The translations under genes were made by a program, and so were the position numbers. Of a DNA stretch of 64,000 nt, positions 35,668 through 45,210 are shown in pieces. Origin of the DNA: Vagococcus acidifermentans (GTDB lineage: Bacteria; Bacillota; Bacilli; Lactobacillales; Vagococcaceae). Positions within the stretch are counted from its first letter, which is position 1, and each line of letters starts with the position of its first letter. The notes beneath the pieces were generated by a model, which was given only the letters and a program-made list of their open reading frames with translations, did no database searches and was not told the origin of the DNA. The DNA is taken from NCBI RefSeq assembly GCF_003987655.1, contig NZ_NGKC01000004.1, forward strand, positions 62,001 through 126,000, given 5' to 3'.

Positions 35668-36648
35668 ATGCGTTATCCTCAAATAACACAGGTTGCCAAA
35701 TATGTACCGGAAAAAATTGTAACGAATGACGATTTGTCAGAAATGATGGATACCAGTGATGACTGGATTTTTTCCCGTACAGGTATCAAGGAGCGGCATA
35801 TCGTTACCAATGAAACAACAGCAGATTTATGCGTGGAGGTCGGCCGGGCGCTGCTTAAACAAAGTGGTTTGCCGGCTGAGGAAATAGATTTTATTATCGT
35901 GGCAACAATGACAGCAGATTACGGCACACCTGCCACAGCCTGTCTTGTGCAGAACCGTCTCGGCGCATCTTCTGCATTGGCGTTTGATGTAAATGCTGCT
36001 TGTTCGGGGTTTGTTTATGCCCTGGCCACCGCTGAAAAATTTCTTTCAAGTGGCAATTACCAAAAAGGAATCGTTATAGGTGGTGAGACATTATCTAGTA
36101 TTATGGATTGGACCGACCGCAGTACAGCCGTTTTATTCGGCGACGGCGCTGGTGGCGTATTGCTTGAAAGGACAAGTACCACGCCGCGTTTTCTGGGCGA
36201 GCTACTGCAAAGCGACGGTGCAAGAGGGTTGTCTCTGAGCGCGAATAAGCGGGTGAACCGCAGTCCGTTCGCTTACACCCAAGATGACTCGGGACATTAT
36301 CTGGCAATGGAAGGCAAAAAGATTTTTGATTTTGCATTGCGGGATGTATCCAAAAATATCGTCACGATGCTGGATGCAGCTGATACACCACTGGCAGACA
36401 TTGATTATGTGCTGCCGCATCAGGCGAATATCCGCATTATTGACAGCATTGCCAAGAAAACAAAAATTCCAAGAGAGAAATTTTTGTCGAACTTGGCACA
36501 TTACGGCAACACTTCCGCAGCATCTATTCCGCTTCTGCTTTCTGATGCGATAGCAGAAGGCACACTGGTGATGAATAGCGGACAACAAATTGTATTAACT
36601 GGTTATGGCGGCGGATTGACGTGGGGAAGCCTGCTGATATCATTTTAA
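35668..36648 (+). CDS. fabH: Beta-ketoacyl-ACP synthase III
   Basis: Starts fatty acid chains by condensing acetyl- or branched acyl-CoA with malonyl-ACP. The 326-residue thiolase-fold enzyme has the catalytic C112 in VNAACSGFVYAL, H in LPHQANIRI and N in HYGNTSAAS. DWIFSRTGIKERH is the usual CoA-binding N-terminal segment. It is 21 bases downstream of fabT. Confidence 0.97.
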   Translation: MRYPQITQVAKYVPEKIVTNDDLSEMMDTSDDWIFSRTGIKERHIVTNETTADLCVEVGRALLKQSGLPAEEIDFIIVATMTADYGTPATACLVQNRLGASSALAFDVNAACSGFVYALATAEKFLSSGNYQKGIVIGGETLSSIMDWTDRSTAVLFGDGAGGVLLERTSTTPRFLGELLQSDGARGLSLSANKRVNRSPFAYTQDDSGHYLAMEGKKIFDFALRDVSKNIVTMLDAADTPLADIDYVLPHQANIRIIDSIAKKTKIPREKFLSNLAHYGNTSAASIPLLLSDAIAEGTLVMNSGQQIVLTGYGGGLTWGSLLISF

Positions 36649-36708
36649 ACGCCACACCGTTGATAGAGATAATTATAAGTATCAAAGAAAAAAACTGGAG
36701 GAATCAAC

Positions 36709-36954
36709 ATGACAACTTTTGAAAAAATACAGGAAATTATTGTGGATCAGCTTGGAAAAGACGAAGAAGAAGTACAACTGACGACAAACTTCCGTGAGGA
36801 GCTTGACGCTGACAGTTTGGATCTTTTCCAAATCATTAACGACATTGAAGACGCATTTGAAGACAACGACGTAAAAATCGAGACTGACGAAGGCTTGAAT
36901 ACCGTTCAGGATCTTGTGGATTTTGTAGACGAGCAGATTAAGAAAAACAGCTAA
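36709..36954 (+). CDS. acpP: Acyl carrier protein
   Basis: Acidic 81-residue carrier of growing acyl chains, with the phosphopantetheine serine S36 in [23 protein letters not shown] is a good ribosome site. The gene is followed by a weak terminator-like hairpin, which would let acp be made in excess of the downstream enzymes. A separate housekeeping ACP may exist elsewhere in the genome. Confidence 0.95.
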   Translation: MTTFEKIQEIIVDQLGKDEEEVQLTTNFREELDADSLDLFQIINDIEDAFEDNDVKIETDEGLNTVQDLVDFVDEQIKKNS

Positions 36955-36970
36955 ATAAGACCAATAACTA

Positions 36971-37008
36971 AGTAGCTTTAAAAGTTTCGGCTTTTTTAGC
37001 TCTTTTTA
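36971..37008 (+). terminator. Weak terminator or attenuator between acp and fabK
   Basis: Arms AGCT-TT-AAAAG and CTTTT-TT-AGCT with an internal T-T mismatch and a TTTCGG loop, followed by CTTTTT. Incomplete pairing suggests partial readthrough. Confidence 0.5.
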
Positions 37009-37038
37009 GAATATGACGATTTATTGAGAGGTGAATGT

Positions 37039-38004
37039 ATGAAACCATCAACAATTTGCAACCTGCTGGATATAGATTATCCTGTCATACAGGGAGCTAT
37101 GGCATGGGTTGCCGAAGAAAAACTTGCAAGTGCAGTGTCAAACGCAGGAGGTTTGGGACTGATTGCTTCCGGACATGCGCCGAAAGAAATCATTAAAGAG
37201 AAAATTAAAATTGCACGCAGTCTGACGGATAAGACATTTGGTGTTAACATCATGCTGATGTCTCCGTTTGTAGAGGATATTGTTGATTTAGTCATTGAAG
37301 AAAAAGTCAAAGTGATTACAACCGGTGCCGGTTCTCCCGGAAAATATATGAAACGGTTTAAAGAAGCTGGTATTATTGTCATTCCGGTTGTCGCATCAGT
37401 TGCTGTCGCGCGCCGCATGGAGCGCGAAGGGGCCGATGCAATTGTTGTCGAAGGCATGGAAGGCGGCGGTCACGTAGGCAAATCAACCACGATGGCGTTA
37501 GTGCCTCAAGTCGTCGATGCTGTGAACATTCCGGTCATTGCAGCCGGCGGTATCGGGGACGGCCGCGGCATGGCTGCGGCATTGATGCTGGGAGCGGCTG
37601 GTGTTCAGCTGGGGACCCGCTTTTTGGTTTCGAAAGAATCAATTGCCCACGATAATTTTAAACACGCTGTCCTGAAAGCCAAGGACATTGACACAACGAT
37701 TACCGGGATGATTACCGGCCATCCGGTCCGCGGCTTGCGTAACAAGCTGACGAGAGAGTACGAACGCGTGGAGCGCTTTGAAGGCGGTCAGGAAACACCG
37801 AATTTGGAGCGGCTTGAAGATTTAGGAAAAGGCGCATTGAAACGGGCAGTGATTGACGGCGACACACAAAACAGCTCCATGATGGCCGGGCAAATCGCCG
37901 GGATGATGAAAAAAGAAAATCAAACATGTCAGGAAATCATCGGCGAGTTGATGACGGAGTGCGAAGATGTTCTTACCAGCCGTTTCAACCAATGGGTCGG
38001 GTAA
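37039..38004 (+). CDS. fabK: Enoyl-ACP reductase II (FMN-dependent)
   Basis: Reduces trans-2-enoyl-ACP in the last step of each elongation round, using FMN and NAD(P)H; it replaces FabI and is insensitive to triclosan in known members. TIM-barrel protein of 321 residues with PVIQGAMAWVA near the start, VVEGMEGGGHVGK, VIAAGGIGDGRGMAAAL and LGAAGVQLGTRFL. GAGAGGTG precedes the ATG at 37039, chosen over an ATG five codons earlier. Confidence 0.96.
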   Translation: MKPSTICNLLDIDYPVIQGAMAWVAEEKLASAVSNAGGLGLIASGHAPKEIIKEKIKIARSLTDKTFGVNIMLMSPFVEDIVDLVIEEKVKVITTGAGSPGKYMKRFKEAGIIVIPVVASVAVARRMEREGADAIVVEGMEGGGHVGKSTTMALVPQVVDAVNIPVIAAGGIGDGRGMAAALMLGAAGVQLGTRFLVSKESIAHDNFKHAVLKAKDIDTTITGMITGHPVRGLRNKLTREYERVERFEGGQETPNLERLEDLGKGALKRAVIDGDTQNSSMMAGQIAGMMKKENQTCQEIIGELMTECEDVLTSRFNQWVG

Positions 38005-38017
38005 AAGGAGACAATGA

Positions 38018-38953
38018 ATGAAAACTGCATTTGTATTTAGCGGACAAGGCGCGCAGTACACAGGGATGGGCAAAGAGTTTTATGACACTTTTCCAGTGTA
38101 CAAGGAGCTGATTGATAAGGCCTCCGAGGTCTTGCAGCTGGATATGCCAGAGCTGATGTTCAATAATCAGGAGCTGCTTAACCAGACGGAATACACACAG
38201 CCGGCTATTTTAGCAATGAGTGTGGCAGCTTCGCAAGTCGTTAAAGACGAGCTGGGCGTAACGCCGGATGCGACCGCAGGATTAAGTTTAGGCGAATACA
38301 CTGCCCTTGTGGAAAGCAAGGCAATTTCTTATGAAGAAGCATTAGTACTAGTCAGAAAAAGAGGCCGGTTCATGACCGAGGCGGTCCCTGCCGGTGTCGG
38401 CGCGATGGCGGCTGTAATGGGATTGGACCGTGAAACAGTCGAATCGGTCTGCCGTCAAAGCAGTTCCCGCGGGCTGGTGACGCCTGCCAATTACAACATG
38501 CCCGGCCAGATAGCAATTGCCGGGGAAAAAGAGGCTGTTGCCTATGCCGGCGACCAAATGAAGGCGGCAGGGGCGAAACGCGTGATTCCGCTTAATGTCA
38601 GCGGACCGTTTCATACGTCATTGCTGCAGCCCGCAGCGGATAAATTGGCGGACGAATTGACCCGGGTTCATTTCAGCGGCATGACGATACCGGTCGTGAC
38701 CAACTTGACCGGGAAAGTGATTCCCGACACGGAGGCAATCAGACCGACGTTGATTAAACAGGTCATGTCGCCGGTATACTGGGAGGATTGTGTTGAAACG
38801 TTGATTGCAATGGGGATCGACCGGTTCATCGAAATCGGGCCCGGCAAAACATTGTCAAGTTTCATCAGAAAAATCAACAAGCAGGCAGCTGTTCAGCATG
38901 TGGAAGATGTGAAAACATTGGATAAACTGCGGCTGTTTCTGACGGAGAGCTAA
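38018..38953 (+). CDS. fabD: Malonyl-CoA:ACP transacylase
   Basis: Loads malonyl groups on ACP. The 311-residue enzyme has the FSGQGAQYTGMG start, the active serine S90 in AGLSLGEYTAL, and the catalytic histidine in VSGPFHTSLLQPA. AAAGGAG precedes the ATG; it sits 13 bases after fabK. Confidence 0.97.
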   Translation: MKTAFVFSGQGAQYTGMGKEFYDTFPVYKELIDKASEVLQLDMPELMFNNQELLNQTEYTQPAILAMSVAASQVVKDELGVTPDATAGLSLGEYTALVESKAISYEEALVLVRKRGRFMTEAVPAGVGAMAAVMGLDRETVESVCRQSSSRGLVTPANYNMPGQIAIAGEKEAVAYAGDQMKAAGAKRVIPLNVSGPFHTSLLQPAADKLADELTRVHFSGMTIPVVTNLTGKVIPDTEAIRPTLIKQVMSPVYWEDCVETLIAMGIDRFIEIGPGKTLSSFIRKINKQAAVQHVEDVKTLDKLRLFLTES

Positions 38954-38965
38954 GGAGGTTTGAAT

Positions 38966-39700
38966 GTGCTAAAAGATAAAACAGTCGTTGTTACCGGCAG
39001 TTCGAGAGGTATCGGCCGAGAAATCGCACTGGCTTTCGCCAGAGAAGGGGCTAATATCGTCTTGAACGCGCGCAAAGAGGTTGACAAGGAACTTGTCAAA
39101 GAAATAGAACAACTAGGCGTCAAGAGCAGTATCGTTTTAGCAGACGTGCAGCATTACGATGAGGCTGAAAAATTGATCGAAACAGCGAAAGAAATGTTCG
39201 GCAGTGTCGATGTGCTGGTCAATAATGCAGGAATTACCAATGATAAATTATTGATGCGGATGAGCGCAGAAGATTTCAATCAAGTCATCAATGTCAATTT
39301 GACTGGGACGTTTAACACCATTCAGCACGTTTCACGTATCATGCTGAAACAAAGAAGCGGTGTGATCATCAATTTGTCAAGCGTGGTCGGTTTAACAGGG
39401 AATGCCGGTCAAGCCAACTATGCCGCCAGTAAAGCCGGTGTAGTCGGTTTGACTAAATCAGTGGCGCGCGAATTGGCGTCGCGGGGCATCACATGCAATG
39501 CTATCGCACCGGGTTTTATTGAAACTGAAATGACAGCCGTTTTAAGCGACAAAGTAAAAGAAATGACAAAAGCACAAATTCCACTGAAAAAATTGGGTAG
39601 TGTCGGCGATATTGCGCAAACAGCAGTGTTTTTAGCAAAAAGCCCTTATATTACCGGACAAGTGATTAACGTTGACGGTGGAATGGTGATGAACGGATAG
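38966..39700 (+). CDS. fabG: 3-oxoacyl-ACP reductase
   Basis: NADPH-dependent reductase of the short-chain dehydrogenase family, 244 residues. The cofactor loop is TGSSRGIGREIA, the NNAG motif is VLVNNAGITND, and the catalytic Ser-Tyr-Lys are in NLSSVVG and YAASKAGV. The start is GTG at 38966, seven bases after AAGGAGG; a TTG at 38960 lies too close to that site. Confidence 0.96.
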   Translation: MLKDKTVVVTGSSRGIGREIALAFAREGANIVLNARKEVDKELVKEIEQLGVKSSIVLADVQHYDEAEKLIETAKEMFGSVDVLVNNAGITNDKLLMRMSAEDFNQVINVNLTGTFNTIQHVSRIMLKQRSGVIINLSSVVGLTGNAGQANYAASKAGVVGLTKSVARELASRGITCNAIAPGFIETEMTAVLSDKVKEMTKAQIPLKKLGSVGDIAQTAVFLAKSPYITGQVINVDGGMVMNG

Positions 39701-39710
39701 GAGTGTTCCA

Positions 39711-40949
39711 ATGAAACGTGTAGTGATTACAGGATTGGGTGCAGTGACACCCATTGGCAATACAGCGAGCGACTACTGGGAAAATTTAAAAAACGGGAAA
39801 AATGGTATTGCTCCGATCACGCGATTTGATGCATCGCAAACCGGAATTACTGTTGCCGCTGAAGTCAAAGACTTTGATCCGACGCAGTATATGGAAAGAA
39901 AAGAAGCCAAACGCATGGACAATTTCTCCATTTACGGACTGGCGGCGGCGATTCAGGCAGTTGCAGACAGCGGGATTGATGTGGAAAAAATCGATCAGGA
40001 CCGGTTCGGCGTAATCGTCAGTTCCGGTATCGGCGGGATGGAAACCATCCAAGACCAGGTCATCCGCATGAACAAAAAAGGGCCGCAGCGGATTGCGCCG
40101 TTGTTTGTTCCAATGGCCATCGGCAACATGGCAGCCGGTAATATTGCCATCAAAGTCGGGGCAAAGGGAATTTGTACTTGTGTGGTCACAGCGTGCGCAT
40201 CGGCCACCAATGCCATCGGTGAAGCCTTCAGAAACATTAAATATGGTCATTCCGATATTATTCTTGCAGGTGGAGCCGAAGCGACGGTCTGTGAAATCGG
40301 CATCGGCGGCTTTGCAGCTTTGACAGCTCTGACACCGGCCGAAGACCCTGAGCGTGCATCTATCCCGTTTGACAAAGACCGCAGCGGATTTGTCATGGGT
40401 GAAGGCAGCGGCATTCTGGTACTGGAGGAGTTGGAACATGCCCTTGAACGGGGTGCTGATATTTACGCGGAAGTAGTTGGTTATGGCGCAAATTGCGATG
40501 CTTACCACATGACCAGTCCCAATCCGGACGGCTCAGGTGCCGGCAAGTGCATGAAACTGGCGATGGACGAGGCAGGTATCGAACCGAAAGACATCGGCTA
40601 CATCAACGCCCACGGCACAAGTACACCGTCAAATGACGGGGCGGAAACTACAGCCATCAAGTATGCGCTGGGGGAAGAAGCGTACAATATCCCTATTTCC
40701 AGTACTAAAAGTATGACCGGTCATTTGCTCGGTGCGGCTGGCGCGGTCGAAGCGATGGCATGTATCGGTGCGCTGCAAAATGATTTTGTGCCGCCGACCA
40801 TCGGCTTGGAAACACCTGATGAAGCGTGCGATTTGGATTATGTGCCAAAAGTCGGCAGAGCACATGCGGTAGAATATGCACTGAGCAACTCGCTCGGCTT
40901 TGGCGGACATAATGCGGTTTGTTGCTTCAAGAAATGGAGAGATCAGTAA
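39711..40949 (+). CDS. fabF: Beta-ketoacyl-ACP synthase II
   Basis: Main elongating condensing enzyme, 412 residues. The Cys-His-His triad is C162 in VVTACASATNAIG, H in NAHGTSTPSNDGAET and H in SMTGHLLGAAGA. The N-terminus MKRVVITGLGAVTPIG is standard. GGAGTG precedes the ATG. One base separates its stop from accB. Confidence 0.97.
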   Translation: MKRVVITGLGAVTPIGNTASDYWENLKNGKNGIAPITRFDASQTGITVAAEVKDFDPTQYMERKEAKRMDNFSIYGLAAAIQAVADSGIDVEKIDQDRFGVIVSSGIGGMETIQDQVIRMNKKGPQRIAPLFVPMAIGNMAAGNIAIKVGAKGICTCVVTACASATNAIGEAFRNIKYGHSDIILAGGAEATVCEIGIGGFAALTALTPAEDPERASIPFDKDRSGFVMGEGSGILVLEELEHALERGADIYAEVVGYGANCDAYHMTSPNPDGSGAGKCMKLAMDEAGIEPKDIGYINAHGTSTPSNDGAETTAIKYALGEEAYNIPISSTKSMTGHLLGAAGAVEAMACIGALQNDFVPPTIGLETPDEACDLDYVPKVGRAHAVEYALSNSLGFGGHNAVCCFKKWRDQ

Positions 40950-40950
40950 G

Positions 40951-41415
40951 ATGGAGTTTTCGGAAATAACAAAACTGATTGAACTGTTTGAAGAAGGAAC
41001 AATCAGAGAATTTGATTTGAAACATCAGGACATTGAGCTGTATTTAAGTAAAAACCAGCAAGGAAAAATCTCCCGTTCAACGACCGGTGAACCCGTTCAG
41101 TCAGCGCCTGTACCAACAGAACAAGAGACTGTGCAGGCAGAAGAAAAGCCGGCACCCGCAGCAGGCGGTACGGCCGAAACTGGCAAAACAGTCAATTCAC
41201 CGATTGTGGGAGTGGCATACTTGAGCAGCGACCCCGGGAAACCGCCTTTCAAAAAAGCAGGGGACCGCGTTGAAGTAGGCGATACGCTGTGCATTGTGGA
41301 AGCAATGAAAATCATGAACGAAATAACCAGTGATGTGACCGGTACAGTTTCTGAAATTCTTGTAACGAATGAAGAAGTTGTCGAATATGGCCAACCGCTG
41401 TTTAGAATTGTGTAG
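40951..41415 (+). CDS. accB: Biotin carboxyl carrier protein of acetyl-CoA carboxylase
   Basis: Carries biotin between carboxylase and carboxyltransferase. At 154 residues it has an N-terminal helical part, a Pro/Ala/Glu-rich linker (about 45-80), and a biotinyl domain with the modified lysine K120 in EAMKIMNE. The frame is open upstream to 40900 inside fabF, but GGAGAG before the ATG at 40951 fits the family start MEFSEITKLIELFEE. Confidence 0.96.
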   Translation: MEFSEITKLIELFEEGTIREFDLKHQDIELYLSKNQQGKISRSTTGEPVQSAPVPTEQETVQAEEKPAPAAGGTAETGKTVNSPIVGVAYLSSDPGKPPFKKAGDRVEVGDTLCIVEAMKIMNEITSDVTGTVSEILVTNEEVVEYGQPLFRIV

Positions 41416-41426
41416 GAGGATATAGG

Positions 41427-41855
41427 ATGCAATTAAACGTACAACAAATCATGGAAGTTATTCCAAACCGTTACCCAATTATGATGGTGGATAAAGTAAT
41501 CGAAATGGAACCGGGAAAACATGTCGTGGCCATCAAAAATGTGACGTACAATGAACATTTTTTCCCGGGACATTTTCCTGGCGAACCGGTGATGCCCGGC
41601 GTGCTGATTTTAGAAGCTTTGGCGCAGACAGGTTCGATTCCGTTGCTGATGAGTGAGGAATTCAAAGGCAAAACAGGATATCTGGGCGGTATCGACAAAG
41701 TGAAGTTCCGTCAAAAAGTCGTACCGGGCGATGTCTTGCGTATGGAGATGGACATCATCAAACAAAAAAGGAATATCGGTGTCGGAAAAGCAACCGCATG
41801 GGTTGAAGACAAAAAAGTATGCGAGGCCTTGATGACCTTTATTATCGGGGCGTAA
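41427..41855 (+). CDS. fabZ: 3-hydroxyacyl-ACP dehydratase
   Basis: Hotdog-fold dehydratase of 142 residues removing water from 3-hydroxyacyl-ACP. Catalytic His and Glu are in FFPGHFPGEPVMPGVLILEALAQ. TAGGAGG precedes the ATG. Its place between accB and accC is normal in Lactobacillales. Only one FabZ-type gene is present, so any isomerase variant for unsaturated acids (FabN-like) would have to lie elsewhere. Confidence 0.96.
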   Translation: MQLNVQQIMEVIPNRYPIMMVDKVIEMEPGKHVVAIKNVTYNEHFFPGHFPGEPVMPGVLILEALAQTGSIPLLMSEEFKGKTGYLGGIDKVKFRQKVVPGDVLRMEMDIIKQKRNIGVGKATAWVEDKKVCEALMTFIIGA

Positions 41856-41859
41856 GCCT

Positions 41860-43233
41860 ATGTTCAATAAGATTTTGATTGCCAACCGGGGAGAAATTGC
41901 CGTCCGTATCATTCGCGCCTGCCGCGAATTGAATATCAAAACAGTTGCAGTGTTTTCAGAAGCGGACCGGGATGCGCTGCATACCGAAATGGCCGATGAA
42001 GCCATTTGTATCGGACCGGCAAAAGCAGCCGATTCCTATCTCAACATCCAGCAAATCATCAGTGCTGCGCTTGTGACCGGTGCAGAAGCGATTCACCCCG
42101 GATTCGGGTTTTTAGCGGAAAACAGCACATTTGCCGATATCTGTGCGGAGTGTCACATCACCTTTATCGGACCTGATTCCAAAACCATTGATGCCATGGG
42201 CAATAAAATCAACGCCAGACGCATCATGCAGGAAGCCGGAGTGCCTGTCATTCCGGGCAGCGACGGCGAGGTGACAACTGTCGAAGAAGCACTGGCAGTT
42301 GCCGAAAGTATCGGTTACCCGGTCATGTTGAAAGCGGCAGCCGGCGGCGGCGGCAAGGGCATTCGTAAAATAATGAGCAGCAAAGAGCTTCCTCAGCAGT
42401 TTTCATCTGCACAGCAGGAGGCACTTGCTGCGTTTGACAACGGTCAGATGTATCTTGAAAAGATTATCTATCCGGCCAAACACATTGAAGTCCAAATACT
42501 GGCTGATGGATTCGGTCACGTGATACATCTGGGAGAACGGGACTGCTCGCTTCAGCGCAACAATCAAAAGGTGCTGGAAGAAGCTCCGTCAGTTTACTTG
42601 GATGACAAGCTGCGCTCGGAAATCGGTCAGGCAGCGGTCAAAGCAGCCCAAGCTGTCGGCTACCAGAATGCCGGCACAGTCGAGTTTTTAATGAACGGCG
42701 ACCGCCAGTTTTATTTTATGGAAATGAACACACGTATCCAGGTGGAGCATCCAGTGACGGAGATGATTACCGGTATTGATATTGTCAAAGAGCAGTTGAA
42801 AATTGCCAACGGCGAAAAACTGTCGGTCAGACAAGAAGACGTGCAGTTTTCCGGTCACGCCATCGAATGTCGGATTAATGCTGAAAATCCGGCGTTCCGC
42901 TTTGCACCATCGCCGGGCACCATCAAAAACCTGCTGCTTCCAAGCGGCGGTCTGGGCCTGCGTGTCGATAGTGCAATGTACAGCGGCTATACGATTCCCC
43001 CTTATTACGATTCCATGATTGCGAAAGTTATCGTTCATGCGCCGACACGCGTGGAAGCACTGCTGAAAATGCAGCGTGCGCTGGAAGAACTGATTACCGA
43101 CGGGGTCGTTACCAATCAGGAGTTTCAGCTTGATTTAATCACTCATCCTGATATTCTAAAGGGAGAGTATGACACAGCCTTTCTGCAAGAACGCTTTTTG
43201 CCGGAATGGCTTCAGACTCTGGATGAAAACTAA
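41860..43233 (+). CDS. accC: Biotin carboxylase subunit of acetyl-CoA carboxylase
   Basis: ATP-grasp enzyme of 457 residues that carboxylates biotin on AccB. The N-terminal domain starts FNKILIANRGEIAVRIIRAC. The ATP lid is AAAGGGGKGIRK, and the catalytic region includes HIEVQILADG, RDCSLQRNNQKVLEEAPS and FYFMEMNTRIQVEHPVTE. It starts five bases after fabZ with no strong ribosome site, so translation may be coupled. Confidence 0.97.
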   Translation: MFNKILIANRGEIAVRIIRACRELNIKTVAVFSEADRDALHTEMADEAICIGPAKAADSYLNIQQIISAALVTGAEAIHPGFGFLAENSTFADICAECHITFIGPDSKTIDAMGNKINARRIMQEAGVPVIPGSDGEVTTVEEALAVAESIGYPVMLKAAAGGGGKGIRKIMSSKELPQQFSSAQQEALAAFDNGQMYLEKIIYPAKHIEVQILADGFGHVIHLGERDCSLQRNNQKVLEEAPSVYLDDKLRSEIGQAAVKAAQAVGYQNAGTVEFLMNGDRQFYFMEMNTRIQVEHPVTEMITGIDIVKEQLKIANGEKLSVRQEDVQFSGHAIECRINAENPAFRFAPSPGTIKNLLLPSGGLGLRVDSAMYSGYTIPPYYDSMIAKVIVHAPTRVEALLKMQRALEELITDGVVTNQEFQLDLITHPDILKGEYDTAFLQERFLPEWLQTLDEN

Positions 43234-43247
43234 CTGGGAGGGATTAG

Positions 43248-44135
43248 ATGGCGCTATTTAAAAAAAGAAAATATATCCGTATTAATCCTGCCCGGAGCGA
43301 GAAAAAAGATACGTCTAAACCTGTCAAGCCCTATGTGCCAGACGGCATGTGGCAGAAATGCCCGAATTGCAAACAAGTCGTTTATAAAAAAGATTTAGGC
43401 AGCGAAAAAGTGTGCAATCATTGCGGGTACGGTTTCAGGATTACAGCCGGTGAACGTCTGCGACTGATTGCTGATGACGGCAGTTTGACGGAATGGGATA
43501 CAGACATCACGATTGCCAATCCGATTGACTTTCCGGATTATCTGGAAAAGATTAAAAAAACTCAGGAGGCAACAGGACTTCATGAAGCTGTTGTGACCGG
43601 GACATGCCGTATCAACGGATCAGAGGTAGTCATCGGTGTGATGGACAGTACCTTTGTCATGGGCAGTATGGGACAAATTGTCGGCGAAAAAATCACGCGT
43701 GCCTTTGAGCGGGCAGCCGAGAGGGCATTGCCGGTTATTATGTTTACTGCCTCAGGCGGCGCACGTATGCAGGAAGGGATTGTTTCCCTGATGCAGATGG
43801 CAAAAATTTCGGCAGCTGTTGAAGCGCACAACCAAAAGGGCTTGTTGTATCTGTCGGTTTTAACTGACCCGACAACAGGCGGCGTGACGGCCAGTTTTGC
43901 GATGGAGGGCGACATTATTTTAGCTGAACCATACGCCACAGTCGGATTTGCCGGCAGGCGGGTCATCGAACAGACGATCCGCCAAAAACTGCCCGATGAT
44001 TTTCAAAAGGCCGAATTCGTTTTGGCACATGGATTTATCGATAAAATTGTGCCAAGAAATGAGCTGAAAACCACCATCAGCCGGATATTGCAGCTTCATG
44101 TACCTTGGACGCAAGGAGGCGGGGACAGTGAGTAA
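43248..44135 (+). CDS. accD: Acetyl-CoA carboxylase carboxyltransferase beta subunit
   Basis: Half of the carboxyltransferase, 295 residues, with an N-terminal four-cysteine zinc ribbon (CPNC and CNHC, about residues 38-60) and a crotonase-like core ([44 protein letters not shown]). GGGAGG precedes the ATG. Its end overlaps accA by eight bases, keeping the two subunits in balance. Confidence 0.97.
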   Translation: MALFKKRKYIRINPARSEKKDTSKPVKPYVPDGMWQKCPNCKQVVYKKDLGSEKVCNHCGYGFRITAGERLRLIADDGSLTEWDTDITIANPIDFPDYLEKIKKTQEATGLHEAVVTGTCRINGSEVVIGVMDSTFVMGSMGQIVGEKITRAFERAAERALPVIMFTASGGARMQEGIVSLMQMAKISAAVEAHNQKGLLYLSVLTDPTTGGVTASFAMEGDIILAEPYATVGFAGRRVIEQTIRQKLPDDFQKAEFVLAHGFIDKIVPRNELKTTISRILQLHVPWTQGGGDSE

Positions 44136-44919
44136 GGACAAAACAGCAAAAGATATTGTGGCGCTGGCCAGAGCTGCAGACCGTCCGACTTCGAGAGACC
44201 ACATTGCGGAAATCTTTGATGAATTTATCGAGTGTCACGGCGACCGCTATTTTTCTGATGACAAAGCGGTGGTCGGCGGCATTGCGTCTTTAGCCGGCCG
44301 TCCTGTGACAGTCATCGGCATTCAAAAGGGCCGTGATTTGGAAGAAAACATCGAAAGCAATTTCGGTTCGCCGAATCCGGAAGGGTACCGCAAGGCGCTG
44401 CGCCTGATGAAGCAGGCGGAAAAGTTTAAGCGTCCGGTCATTACGTTCATCAACACACCCGGCGCTTATTGCGGAACGGGGGCAGAAGAACGCGGCGAAG
44501 GCGAAGCAATTGCGAGAAATCTGATGGCAATGAGCCATCTGAAAGTACCGATTGTTTCCATTTTTACCGGTGAAGGCGGAAGCGGCGGCGCGCTGGCTTT
44601 AGCCGTGGCTGATGAGGTATGGATGCTGGAATACAGCATTTATTCGATTTTGTCTCCCGAGGGCTTTGCTTCGATTTTATGGAAGGACAGTTCCCGTTCG
44701 GATGAGGCGGCTGAAGTGATGAAGCTGACGTCCTATGATTTGAAGAAACTGGGAGTTGTTGAAAAAATCATTTATGAAACACAGGATAACAAAACAATTC
44801 CCCGATTCCTTATCCATCAGGAAATCAGAAGCCAGTTGATCGAAACCATTGACCAATTGTGCGGTTTGTCTGTGGAGGAGTTACTTGCCAAACGCTATCA
44901 GCGATTTAGAAAATTTTAA
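44128..44919 (+). CDS. accA: Acetyl-CoA carboxylase carboxyltransferase alpha subunit
   Basis: Partner of AccD, 263 residues, crotonase-like, with [39 protein letters not shown] and [21 protein letters not shown]. The start is GTG at 44128, eight bases after AAGGAGG. An upstream TTG at 44098 is in frame but inside accD and lacks a site. This is the last gene of the twelve-gene fab operon, closed by a terminator. Confidence 0.96.
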   Translation: MSKDKTAKDIVALARAADRPTSRDHIAEIFDEFIECHGDRYFSDDKAVVGGIASLAGRPVTVIGIQKGRDLEENIESNFGSPNPEGYRKALRLMKQAEKFKRPVITFINTPGAYCGTGAEERGEGEAIARNLMAMSHLKVPIVSIFTGEGGSGGALALAVADEVWMLEYSIYSILSPEGFASILWKDSSRSDEAAEVMKLTSYDLKKLGVVEKIIYETQDNKTIPRFLIHQEIRSQLIETIDQLCGLSVEELLAKRYQRFRKF

Positions 44920-44937
44920 TAAATCACCCTTATTCGG

Positions 44938-44977
44938 AACAGCCTGTGAAAACGACTCGTTTTTCAGGCTGTTTTTC
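44938..44977 (+). terminator. Intrinsic terminator of the fatty acid operon
   Basis: Arms AACAGCCTG and CAGGCTGTT with an inner GAAAACG/CGTTTTT pairing and T tail. Confidence 0.88.
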
Positions 44978-44997
44978 ATGCTTCAGATAGTTATTTC

Positions 44998-45075
44998 CTT
45001 TGTGAATTTCTCATCGTTTTCTAATCTTATAGAATTGTTTTTTCACAAAGTTTCTAGTGTGAAAACGTTTATAAT
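44998..45075 (+). promoter_or_regulatory. Regulatory region upstream of nox: inverted half-sites and cre-like box
   Basis: CTTTGTGAA (44998-45006) and TTCACAAAG (45042-45050) form a perfect inverted pair 35 bases apart, with half-site sequence like Rex boxes. TGAAAACGTTTATA (45060-45073) fits the CcpA cre consensus except one base and overlaps a TATAAT at 45070-45075. The -35 is poor. A further 135 bases up to the start codon show no clear element. Confidence 0.4.
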
Positions 45076-45210
45076 AAAGCGGTTTTTTGATGGTATGTGA
45101 AATAAGTAAAATAACTAAAGAATGTTAAGAAAAGCACAAATCAATCAGTTCATTTTCCATGTAAAATATGATAATCTGTAACCTGAAATAAATAATAAAG
45201 GGTGAGATAC

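Noticed and set aside
39786-40508. Open frame of 240 codons antisense to fabF
   Set aside because: Shadow of a well-defined condensing enzyme; composition rich in Cys, His and Phe without motif.
44920-45100. Possible coding extension and short frame between accA and nox
   Set aside because: The stretch holds a strong terminator and promoter-type sequence; the short frame overlapping accA has no ribosome site.
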